44,419 bases of DNA from an uncultured Cellvibrionales bacterium. Its GTDB lineage: Bacteria; Pseudomonadota; Gammaproteobacteria; Pseudomonadales; Dasaniaceae. Both the position numbers and the translations under genes were made by a program. The notes beneath the pieces are model-generated. The model was not told the origin of the DNA and made no database searches. It was given only the letters and a program-made list of their open reading frames with translations. Of this stretch, positions 1 through 7,492 are shown piece after piece. The stretch spans positions 1-44,419 of the forward strand of contig CAJVZD010000040.1 in assembly GCA_913019905.1 (NCBI GenBank), given 5' to 3'. The first letter of the stretch is position 1; the number at the start of each line of letters is the position of its first letter.

Positions 1-930
1 TGTTGGCAAGGAAGTCATTGTTGGTCAGAGTGCCATTGTTAGTCAGGGTGCCATTGTTTTGAAGGTAGTCATCGTTGTTCAGGGTGTCATCGTTGGTCAG
101 GGTGTCATCGTTGGTCAGGGTGCCATTGTTGGTCAGGGTGGCATCGTTGGTCAGGATGCCATTGTTGGTCAAGGTGCCATTGTTGGTCAGAGCGCCATTG
201 TTGGTCAGAGCGCCATTGTTGGTCAAGCTGCCATTGTTGGTCAAGGCGCGATTGTTAGTCAGAGTGCCAAAGTTGGTCAGGGTGGCACCACTAACGTTGG
301 CCAGGGTGCCATGGTTGGTCAGTCTTCCATCGTTGGTCAAAGTGCTTAAGTTGGTCAGTAAGTCACCGTTGTTCAGGGTGCCGTAGAAGTTGTGCAGGGT
401 GCCGCGGTTTGTCAGGGTGCCATTGTTGTTCAAGGTGCCATAGTTTATCAGAGCATCATTGTTGTTCAGGGTGTCATTGTTGGCCACGGTGCCACGGTTT
501 GTCAGGGTGCCATCGTTATTCAGGGTGCCATCGCTGTTTAGCGTGCCATCGTTGTTCAGGGCGCCATTGTTGTCCAGGGTGCCAACGTTTCTCAAGGTGC
601 CGTGATTTATCAGGAAGCCATTATTGTTCAGGGTGGTATTGTTAGTCAGCGTGCCAACGTTGTTGTTTCTCAGGTTGCCATCGTTGGTCAGGGTGCCATA
701 GTTACCTAGGATGCCATCGTTGTCCAAGTTGACATTGTTGGTCAGGGTGCCGTAGTTGAACAGGAAGCTTTTATTGCTCAGAGTACCATTGTTAGTCAGG
801 GTGCCAATGTTGGCAAGGAAGTCATTGTTGGTCAGAGTGCCATTGTTAGTCAGGGTGCCATTGTTTTGAAGGTAGTCATCGTTGGTTAGGGTGCCATAAT
901 TGCCCAGGATGCCATTGTTGGTCAGTAGAT
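1..930 (-). repeat. 18-bp tandem array with an 807-bp higher-order period
   Basis: About 50 degenerate copies of an 18-bp unit (minus strand AACAATGGCACCCTGACC) run from near 930 to the left edge. The first 77 bases of the window recur exactly at 808-884. The offset of 807 bp is 269 codons, so a large block has been duplicated in frame on top of the short array. The true length of the large unit cannot be seen because it is cut by the window edge. Confidence 0.85.
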
Positions 931-1195
931 TTCTATTAGTTAATGTTGAGCTGAAGTCTATCGATACACTTCCGCCCGACTCGATTGTGCATGGCGCATC
1001 ATTGCTAGTGTCGCTTGTTACATTAATGGCCCCTGTAACATTACAGGGTAATGGTACCGATTGTGCGTAGGCACGACTGTTGATAATACCATATCCTGCC
1101 AGCGATAGAGTGAGTGTCACCAATCGAGCGACGGGGCGTTTTTTAAACTGAGAGATAGTGTTAGGAGTAATATTTTCCTTTAACAATAGAGTCAT
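1..1195 (-). CDS. Secreted hexapeptide-repeat (N-N-G-T-L-T) surface protein, partial
   Basis: An open frame on the minus strand starts with ATG at 1195 and runs without a stop to the left edge, so the C-terminus is missing. The first ~45 residues are a long signal peptide (basic stretch, hydrophobic LVTLTLSLAGYG, then AYA-Q). After a short segment with two Cys come about 50 copies of a six-residue unit, consensus N-N-G-T-L-T, each 18 bp. Variants such as N-D-G-T-L-N occur, and three units carry one extra residue, always in frame. A ladder of short Asn/Gly/Thr/Leu repeats suggests a beta-solenoid passenger of an adhesin or autotransporter; that is inference. The DNA also shows a higher-order duplication: 1-77 is identical to 808-884. 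A membrane anchor or autotransporter barrel would lie outside the window. Confidence 0.8.
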   Translation of the reverse strand, partial: MTLLLKENITPNTISQFKKRPVARLVTLTLSLAGYGIINSRAYAQSVPLPCNVTGAINVTSDTSNDAPCTIESGGSVSIDFSSTLTNRNLLTNNGILGNYGTLTNDDYLQNNGTLTNNGTLTNNDFLANIGTLTNNGTLSNKSFLFNYGTLTNNVNLDNDGILGNYGTLTNDGNLRNNNVGTLTNNTTLNNNGFLINHGTLRNVGTLDNNGALNNDGTLNSDGTLNNDGTLTNRGTVANNDTLNNNDALINYGTLNNNGTLTNRGTLHNFYGTLNNGDLLTNLSTLTNDGRLTNHGTLANVSGATLTNFGTLTNNRALTNNGSLTNNGALTNNGALTNNGTLTNNGILTNDATLTNNGTLTNDDTLTNDDTLNNDDYLQNNGTLTNNGTLTNNDFLAN

Positions 1196-1437
1196 CTTCT
1201 ATTTCCTTAACGTCGATTTAGTGGGTTCAGGGTAAACTTAACCATCGTCATAATCCCTTATTCCCTATCGTAAAATGTGTAGCGAAAACCCACATCATTA
1301 ACCTCGAGTTTCCACACCTCTGTTCGCACCCTTCAATTCCGAAACCAAATATATTGGATAGTGCATCGTCAATTTAGAAAATACCACTATATGAAATAGA
1401 CTGTTGCCACCTGTTTAGGTGACAACAAATAAATCCA

Positions 1438-1785
1438 ATGATGAAAACTTACAAACGCTATCGCTACCCTAGTCAAATCATCAGCCATGCCGTCTGGCTT
1501 TATCATCGCTTTCGTCTTAACTTTCGTGATACCGAAGATATCCCAGCAGCTCGCGACGCCATTGCGCCCTACAAAACCATTCGCCTATGGTGCGAAGATA
1601 ACGCCACCAATAAAGAGAACAACTTAAAAAGAAACAAGACAAACTCGGTGACGACTGGTATCTAGATAATAGTTTTCCTCAAACTGAACGGTAAAGTTCA
1701 CTATCTATGGTGTGCAGTTTGCGCCACCCGGTAAATCAAGATGGATGTGAGTTAAATGTATTTATTTCAAAACGCCGCATTTGCA
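1438..1785 (+). mobile_element. IS6-family transposase remnant (copy A)
   Basis: The plus strand reads MMKTYKRYRYPSQIISHAVW, the typical IS6-family N-terminus, followed by LYHRFRLNFRDTEDIPAARD. It then continues with stops and frameshifts through WYLD, NGKVHYLW and NQDGCELNVFISKRR. The right half of the gene is missing: at about 1785 it abuts a second remnant in the opposite orientation. A 14-bp insert at 1717-1730 interrupts the codon series where IS6 proteins read LWRAVDQDG. Non-functional. Confidence 0.8.
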
Positions 1786-1787
1786 GT

Positions 1788-2200
1788 AGCCCAATCATGC
1801 TTTGCTTGAATATAGACATCAACCGCTTCGCCATCTTGGTCGACCGGGTGGCGCAGACTGCTCTCCACAGATAGTGCTGTTTGCCATTTATTTTGATGAA
1901 GACTTCATTGATGTAAAATGTGTCACCGTAGCCTCGGTGTTTGCACTTCTGTCGGCGGGAATAAATCGTTCCAAACTTAATGCACCAAAGTCGGATCGCT
2001 TCGCAGCTAACAATTATGCCTCGGTCAGCTAGCAGGTCTTCAATATCTCCGTGACTTAGGCTGACTCTAAAGTACAGCCAGACAGAGTAGGAAATAGTAT
2101 CAGGTGAGGGGCGCCTAGCCGGAATCGGTGGCGCTTATAAATATTCAGTCTCGGATTCTAGCACTTTCTGCTTTTTAATTTGGCAGCACCGTACTAGGCT
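1788..2200 (-). mobile_element. IS6-family transposase remnant (copy B)
   Basis: Read on the minus strand from a terminal-repeat-like sequence near 2200 (GGTGCTGCCAAATTAA). Fragments in shifting frames are YKRHRF, SVWLYFRVSLSHGDIEDLL, ADRGIIVSCEAIRLWC, GDTFYINEVFIKINGKQHYL and GEAVDVYIQAKHD. These match the conserved blocks of IS6 transposases, including the DEVF-type DDE segment (here NEVF). It has several frameshifts and stops before the C-terminal third. It carries the 14-bp insert GTCTGCGCCACCCG at 1845-1858. Confidence 0.8.
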
Positions 2201-2221
2201 CGGAAAAATGTCCGACCGAGA

Positions 2222-2938
2222 TTATTGGCTGGCGAGCTTATCCATTAACATATCTTTGTAATATTCGAAGTTACCGGCGTCTTGAATATCATCCACGTAG
2301 TTTTTTCCAACAATAATTCCAACGATGTTACTTCCGAGAGGACATTCGTCTTCGCAGCCATCAAAAAGCGCTTCTGCCATTTCTTCTCTAGCAACACCCG
2401 CCGTACCAGAATATTTCTTGTACAATTTACGGCCTGTTCGATAAATGCTGAGCCCCAAAGTCGTGAGCACCGGAATTGCAACTACCCGTAGCGCTTTATC
2501 GACTTCCTTTTTTTGCTTTTGCCAGATTGCGTATACAAGTACATCTTCGCACTCCTGATCTGAACAGGCGCATGGAAATGCATCCGCTAACAGCTTCAAT
2601 TCAGCGATATGTTTGTACGTCTTATGTAAAGAAACACCAGCCTGCACCCTTCCGAAGCTCCCGGTCGGGTCTATCGTTCCGAGTGCGGCCGACGCACCGA
2701 ATGATGCCGCCTTCTTCCCGTACTTCTGCTTTCCATAGTGTTTCGTCTTTTTGCTTCGGTACGCGCTAGCTCCACCCTTAAGTGCCTTTGCTGAACCGTT
2801 TGCACTGCCGACACCTAGAGCGTCTGACAAATCCGATGAGCCGGTTGAACTGCCGGTTGAACTTCCTGAACCACTACTCGACGTTCCACTGCTGGAATAG
2901 CCACTGCTTGAATAGCCACTGCCTGATGAACTTGGCAT
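2222..2938 (-). CDS. Unknown protein with Ser/Gly-repeat N-terminus
   Basis: 238 residues, not recognised. Residues 1-35 are low complexity: repeated SSGYSSSG and SSTG units. Next come a basic patch (YRSKKTKHYGKQKYGKK, ~60-76), an Ala/Gly-rich segment and a compact C-terminal part with two Cys pairs, CACSDQEC (~122-129) and GCEDEC (~192-197). One short hydrophobic stretch (VVAIPVLTTLGLSIY, ~150-165) could span a membrane. There is no cleavable signal peptide. Codon use looks like a real gene and the frame is open across its whole length. Spacing to both neighbours is large, so it is probably monocistronic. The disordered Ser/Gly head is reminiscent of surface-exposed or secreted effector-like proteins, but there is no direct support for any function. 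Confidence 0.6.
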   Translation of the reverse strand: MPSSSGSGYSSSGYSSSGTSSSGSGSSTGSSTGSSDLSDALGVGSANGSAKALKGGASAYRSKKTKHYGKQKYGKKAASFGASAALGTIDPTGSFGRVQAGVSLHKTYKHIAELKLLADAFPCACSDQECEDVLVYAIWQKQKKEVDKALRVVAIPVLTTLGLSIYRTGRKLYKKYSGTAGVAREEMAEALFDGCEDECPLGSNIVGIIVGKNYVDDIQDAGNFEYYKDMLMDKLASQ

Positions 2939-3063
2939 AAATCGCCCTCTAATTGCCTTTTATTATGATGGTTTGAACATAGTACATAAGAATTGAGTAT
3001 AAAACACCGGCAATTCTCAAATTCCCAACCGATGCCGTACTATAACGCATAACTGGATTCCGA

Positions 3064-3111
3064 CACCCATTAGCCCTCTCCGGTCAACAGAGCGCAGAGG
3101 GCTAATGGGTG
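3064..3111. repeat. Perfect 16-bp inverted repeat (hairpin)
   Basis: CACCCATTAGCCCTCT at 3064-3079 is exactly complementary to 3096-3111, with a 16-base loop. No T-run follows on either strand, so it is not an obvious Rho-independent terminator. It lies between the unknown gene (start 2938) and the 3' side of the MFS gene. The bases just outside the right arm, GCCAATACCT, recur as one arm of the inverted repeat at 5122-5156 on the other side of the MFS gene. Confidence 0.8.
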
Positions 3112-3126
3112 CCAATACCTCCCAAC

Positions 3127-3520
3127 CTGTATATGCCCTACGAGCCTCCTCCTTGAGCAGCATTTACTATTGCATTCCTGAGTGATTTACACAAAAAAAC
3201 TCTGCCTGTGGCGGAGCTCGTGGTTCTGGTCCCTTGTAATATTTTCTTCGTTTTTGGGTAGCTGCGCCTGGGAATTAGCATAGGCAGTGAAATCTTCGCA
3301 TCAAAGCAGCAAAACTGATTGCCGATACCAAAATCGAATCTTTTCCCAGGGCTTGACGCTACAGTCATAGCGTTATTGTTAGACTTGAACTCACCTTCCT
3401 CATTAAGAGCCTGTCCCGTGTAATACGACTGCATTGATTCACCGGCTCTACCATATCGAGATAGCCTATATGGCAGTACCCTTTCAGGACCGTCATTAGC
3501 GATAGACAGATTTTTTGATT
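3127..3520. other. Gene-poor stretch 3' of MFS gene
   Basis: One minus-strand reading frame crosses this stretch, but it overlaps the MFS gene in another frame and its residue composition is not protein-like, so I do not call it. No repeat, IS or RNA gene is recognised here. Confidence 0.4.
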
Positions 3521-4969
3521 CTAGTTCCTGTCCACCATATCTTTGTCGAGCCGACGCCAAGTCAGCACGAAGAACAGCGAGCTGCCGAGGTACAACAACG
3601 CCATGATGACCATCGCCTTCTGCAAACTTTGGGCGTATACCTGGCCACAGACATTCTGCAGATTCTCGCCCAACTCCCCGACAACCCCAGGATGGCACTG
3701 GTTTCGCACCAGCTCCTCTGCTGCCACTCCGAGCTCGACCACGCCGCTGGTAAAGAAAATGTCAGAAATTGCTCCGATGAATAACGGACCAAAGCCGTAG
3801 CCGAGCAGATTGACGACGAACAGTAGCACCGCGGTGGCCATCGCGCGCACACGCATGCTCACTACGCCCTGACCGATAGTGTACTGAGCGGCAAGATAGC
3901 CGTACTTCACGAAACCGCCGACGACCATGCCGATGGCGGCAAAAAGCAGATTCTGTGTCGTGAAGGCAAAAACATAGAACGGAACCGACAAAGCCAGACC
4001 CAAAGCCGGGATCCAGGCGATGGCACCCGGGTGTTTTTTGTACAGTTTGGTTGCTAGCCAGCCTGTGACGAACGTGCCGACCGCTGCAGACATCGACGCC
4101 GGTGTATTGATCCAGATAGCCGCTTGACCGGCAGTGATTTCGTGCGCACGAACGAGAAAGATCGACTGGAACGAAGAGATGCCGTAACCACAGAACGAAG
4201 CGATCGTGGCGCCAGCGGTCATTAACCAGAAGGCGGGCTTAGTCGTCAGTTCGCGAATAGCTTCGCTCAGATCGACCCTCTCCTTAGTTTGAGTATTTGC
4301 CGGATCAGTGTAACCACGCGGCGGCTCTTTGACAGTCAATTTGAAGACAATGGCAATCAACAGGCCTGGCAGTCCTACCACCAAAAAGGCCGTGCGCCAG
4401 TCATATGCGTCGGTCACCCAGCCACCGATCAGGTTGGCGAACATAGTGCCAAGGGTTACGCCCATGGCGTAGACACCCAGCGCCTGAGACCGGTCACGGG
4501 GCGCATAATAGTCAGCGATCAGGGAGTTGGCCGGTGGTGTACAGCCCGCCTCGCCAATACCTACGCCGACCCGACACATCAGCAGAATCCAGAACGCACC
4601 GATGGTGACCGAACCAATGGTGACTTCGGTAGCGAACCCACAAAGTGCAGTCATTATGGACCACAAAGCAACACAGATGGTCATAATCCACACGCGGTTT
4701 GCCTGATCGGCAAAGCGCGCCAGAGGAAGGCCCACAATGGTGTAGAGAAGGGCAAAACCGAAACCGGTAAGAAGACCGAATTGGGTATCGGAAATACCTA
4801 GTTCCGGCACAAGATCCGGACCGACTACCGCGAGCAGGCCGCGGTCGACAAAATTCATGATGTAGATCAGCGTTAGGGCGAAGAGCACATAGGATCGGTA
4901 AGGTTTGGTACCAAAACCTGTGACTTGACCCTGCGTCTCAGCCCCTTCGGGTGCCGTTGATACTGTCAT
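3521..4969 (-). CDS. MFS transporter, Spinster-like
   Basis: 482 residues from ATG at 4969. I prefer this start over an upstream in-frame ATG at 4996 because AGGAGGG lies 9 bases before it. About twelve hydrophobic segments are visible. YVLFALTLIYIMNFVDRGLL (TM1), the RFADQANR loop after TM2 and RVGVGIGEAGCTPPANSLIA (TM4-5) are typical of the Spinster branch of the major facilitator superfamily. The substrate is unknown; bacterial members often sit in aromatic, lipid or steroid-like degradation clusters. The region is visibly GC-richer than its neighbours, which suggests separate acquisition. It is flanked by the paired GCCAATACCT motifs at 3111-3120 and 5147-5156. The extreme C-terminus (DKDMVDRN) looks ordinary. 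Confidence 0.85.
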   Translation of the reverse strand: MTVSTAPEGAETQGQVTGFGTKPYRSYVLFALTLIYIMNFVDRGLLAVVGPDLVPELGISDTQFGLLTGFGFALLYTIVGLPLARFADQANRVWIMTICVALWSIMTALCGFATEVTIGSVTIGAFWILLMCRVGVGIGEAGCTPPANSLIADYYAPRDRSQALGVYAMGVTLGTMFANLIGGWVTDAYDWRTAFLVVGLPGLLIAIVFKLTVKEPPRGYTDPANTQTKERVDLSEAIRELTTKPAFWLMTAGATIASFCGYGISSFQSIFLVRAHEITAGQAAIWINTPASMSAAVGTFVTGWLATKLYKKHPGAIAWIPALGLALSVPFYVFAFTTQNLLFAAIGMVVGGFVKYGYLAAQYTIGQGVVSMRVRAMATAVLLFVVNLLGYGFGPLFIGAISDIFFTSGVVELGVAAEELVRNQCHPGVVGELGENLQNVCGQVYAQSLQKAMVIMALLYLGSSLFFVLTWRRLDKDMVDRN

Positions 4970-5121
4970 AAATAAATCCCTCCTCAGGAAATGCACAATT
5001 ATTGTTAATAATTGACTGTAAGATCTTCAAACCGCGTTTTCTAGCTTGTAAATAGCTGCTAACGATACCAGTATTCTTACGCGTCTAGACAAATTTTTTT
5101 CGCAACATACACTGGAATGCA

Positions 5122-5156
5122 AGGTATTGGCAACGGCTAATCCTTCGCCAATACCT
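5122..5156. promoter_or_regulatory. Inverted repeat upstream of MFS gene
   Basis: AGGTATTGGC (5122-5131) pairs with GCCAATACCT (5147-5156). It is about 150 bases upstream of the MFS start and could be an operator or a hairpin. The right arm recurs at 3111-3120 beyond the 3' end of the same gene. Confidence 0.45.
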
Positions 5157-5297
5157 GTTAACCGTCCTATATCGGCTTTTCAAGGATATTTCTCAATACT
5201 TTTAAGGGTCATAAATCCAGCCCGCAGGCTACTCTGCTAACCTTCTCTATGAGCGGCAATAATTTAATAGGTTCTGAAGCCGCCTCTCGCAACACCT

Positions 5298-5440
5298 TTC
5301 AGACACAAAATCCAAATTCGTCGTTGACTTCCTTCAACTCTCTTTCAGATTGGTTGCATGTGCGCTGCGGGGGTCTTTTCGAGCGGTGGCGATGGGCGCT
5401 GCGGGGTTGCTTGAAGGGGTAGTTGTGGAGGGGGTTAAAG
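5298..5440 (+). repeat. Dispersed repeat R2, copy 1
   Basis: It shares with 13347-13480, 16008-16079 and 32614-32697 an ordered set of blocks: a CCAAATTCGTCGTTGACTTC-like block, TCAACTCTC, then TGTGCRCTGCGGGG, then CTTTTSGRGC, then a G-rich tail with GTTGTGGAGG. No open frame is conserved among the copies. Possibly the relic of a mobile gene or a non-coding repeat. Confidence 0.55.
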
Positions 5441-5469
5441 TGGGTATTGGGGATCAAAATCCCGTATCC

Positions 5470-5645
5470 TTTCGCTAACAGTGATGTGTCGTCCAGCTAG
5501 GCGCTCTTCTATATCTCGACGACAAAGCTCTAATCTATAAATAGAGGCAGACAGCATAAATGATGATAACGGACGGGAATCGGTGTCGTTTGTATGTATT
5601 CATGGCCCTATTCTCCCAAATTAACCAGTTTACTTGTCACTACCC
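5470..5645 (-). mobile_element. IS6-family N-terminal fragment and terminal repeat (copy G)
   Basis: The minus strand reads MNTYKRHRFPSVIIIYAVCL and then, after a stop, a segment equivalent to SLSSRDIEERLA. This is the IS6 transposase N-terminus. Upstream lies a terminal-repeat-like sequence at 5629-5644 (minus GGTAGTGACAAGTAAA). Only about 45 codons remain, so the 14-bp insert site found in other copies is not covered. Confidence 0.65.
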
Positions 5646-5713
5646 GGAAAGGCGCTGTCCAAAAGGCGCGAGGTGGCTATACTTTTAATACGCACCAATA
5701 AGGATCGCTCCCG

Positions 5714-6450
5714 GTGGTTAATTTAATTTGGTGTATCATAGCTTTAAGCTGGCTTACTTTCTCTGCAAGTGCCGGTGTATTAACATTGGTCGGCGGTACG
5801 CCACAGACGCTTCCATCAGCCAAAGAGACCCAAAGTAGATTCGTGTCAGATCCTCGATTTGATCGTTTTTTTACTGTTTTCGGGATGAATCCAAACTAGA
5901 TATTACTTGGCATATGTTCCCAACGTCACGCCTCATACGACTAGCCGAAAGCGGTGGATTAGATGTTGTTTTCCCGGTGCCGCTAGATTCCAAACAATCA
6001 ACGATATTGATCGAGTCGCTTAGTGTTGGACGGGTAAACTATTACTTGGTCTTTCTCGGGCCGCCGCCAGACCTTAACAACAAATCTCTAGCCATTGGCG
6101 CCAAACGTGGGACTTCAGTTGTTTCTGACTTCTATTCAAAGGGTTTTAAATCCATCCGGCAAACAGATGACTACTTCCCATTGTTCAAAATGATAATCAA
6201 CGGCAGACTCGACGTGATCGCTGTACCTCACTTAGTCTATGAAAACTATGTTGCCGACAGTGATAGCAGGTTGAATTTCCAGGCTTATTTTACTTCCGAC
6301 TATGGTTTCTATCTAAAGCCAGGGATGGAGCAAAGCTTGATTACGCTGATTAATGACTCAATAATGGCGTGTAAAGGTTCTGACAAGTTAACTGTGCCAA
6401 GCAGTAGACTTTCCAGCACCTCATCTCAAGCAGCGTTAGTGGCAAATTAA
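5714..6450 (+). pseudogene. Periplasmic solute-binding (SBP_bac_3-like) protein, frameshifted
   Basis: A GTG start at 5714 with AAGGA upstream gives a signal peptide (LIWCIIALSWLTFSASA) and ~60 residues. The frame then ends in TAG at 5897. The coherent protein continues in the +2 frame from about 5866: KLDITWHMFPTSRLIRLAES, then GLDVVFPVP and LAIGAKRGTSV, to a TAA at 6450. This is the lay-out of type-3 solute-binding proteins (GGTPQTLP then RLIRLAESGGLDVVFP). A run of seven T at 5866-5872 lies where the frame must change, so slippage, an old mutation or a sequencing error could all explain it. The whole gene would be ~245 residues, normal for the family. It converges on the alpha/beta hydrolase gene. 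Confidence 0.65.
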
Positions 6451-6517
6451 CTTTTGGGGATCAACGCAATCCGCCCTTGATTAAGAGGCAGACCGCCGAC
6501 AGCATCACAGCACTAAC

Positions 6518-7375
6518 TTACAAAGAGACCAAAAAGTTATCGATACCGACTATGCATTCAGTTTCCGTAAGCAATGGGGCATGGCCACGGTCCTCTAATT
6601 CAATAAAGTGCATATCCGGCTTTTTCAGTTGCATTTTTTCGACACACTCTGTCGTTAAAATATCCGATAACCGGCCACGAATTACCAACAGCGGCGTGGT
6701 TTGCATAGCAGCAAAGGCTGACCATAAATTGGGCGCCACAGCATTATCCTGCTGCTGAGTCATTAATAACCCGATCGCCGGATCATAGTTAAGCACTGGG
6801 CCACCTTTACTATTTTCCCGGTATATATTCTTGGTAAACGCTGCCCAGTCCTCATCAACAAAGTCTGGGTACTCGGCACCAAATACTTCTTGGGTCATAT
6901 CAATGGCCTGTGCCCATGAATTAACACGGACAGGATTACAAACGTAGTTTTTAATTCGATCCACACCGACTTGACTGGTTTCTGGGCCGATATCGTTCAT
7001 GATGACTGCCGCTACTCTTTCTGGCTGCAGCGCTGTCAAAATCATCGATATCAATCCGCCCAGAGATGTTCCAATGAGAATTACTGATGTTAATTCCAGC
7101 GAATCTAACAATGCAACTACATCGTCAACGTACAACTCGGGATGATAATTTAACGGGTTAGTATCGTATTCGGATTTTCCTCGTCCGCGCAGTTCTACAG
7201 CTATTACCCTGTAATTAATAGCCAGGTGTTCACAGAGCTCCGAAAAATCTGCCGAGTTACGTGTGAGACCCGGGATACATAAAATGGTTGCCCGGGGTGC
7301 TTCATGTTGATAATTCCGAGCAAAGAGCTTCAGACCGTCGCGGCTCTCGAACCAGTAGTTGTCATAGTGTGGCAT
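6518..7375 (-). CDS. Alpha/beta hydrolase
   Basis: 285 residues, full length for the fold. The nucleophile elbow is GTSLGG (Ser104), the acid is Asp238 in RGRLSDIL and the base is His265 in DRGHAPLL. LCIPGLTRNS (~33-41) supplies the oxyanion hole and GRGKSEYD marks the cap entry. There is no signal peptide, so it is cytoplasmic. It is last in a minus-strand series behind the TonB receptor, with an inverted repeat at 7412-7442 between them. Likely an esterase, lactonase or C-C hydrolase acting on the compound imported by the neighbouring receptor and symporter; the substrate is not deducible. The start has no strong ribosome site. Confidence 0.85.
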   Translation of the reverse strand: MPHYDNYWFESRDGLKLFARNYQHEAPRATILCIPGLTRNSADFSELCEHLAINYRVIAVELRGRGKSEYDTNPLNYHPELYVDDVVALLDSLELTSVILIGTSLGGLISMILTALQPERVAAVIMNDIGPETSQVGVDRIKNYVCNPVRVNSWAQAIDMTQEVFGAEYPDFVDEDWAAFTKNIYRENSKGGPVLNYDPAIGLLMTQQQDNAVAPNLWSAFAAMQTTPLLVIRGRLSDILTTECVEKMQLKKPDMHFIELEDRGHAPLLTETECIVGIDNFLVSL

Positions 7376-7411
7376 TGGGTCAAACTCGCTGGTAAAAAAA
7401 GATGGTTGCGG

Positions 7412-7442
7412 TTAATGAAGCGACTTTACGCCACTTCATTAA
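7412..7442. terminator. Inverted repeat between TonB receptor and hydrolase
   Basis: TTAATGAAG (7412-7420) pairs with CTTCATTAA (7434-7442). On the minus strand a run of seven T follows about 12 bases later, in the spacer before the hydrolase start. It may be a weak terminator behind the receptor gene or a protein-binding site. Confidence 0.4.
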
Positions 7443-7492
7443 TCATACTCTGTGTTATAGAGACTTAGAATTCAGCTCCTGATTACGCAGGT

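Noticed and set aside
59..645. Three plus-strand open frames through the left-end repeat
   Set aside because: They are mirror readings of the 18-bp array, which codes on the minus strand with a signal peptide and stays open beyond the array.
1..930. CRISPR-like array
   Set aside because: Repeats are 18 bp and contiguous with no unique spacers, and they translate in one frame as N-N-G-T-L-T.
3138..3698. Minus-strand frame of 186 codons
   Set aside because: Overlaps the MFS gene in another frame and has no protein-like pattern outside the overlap.
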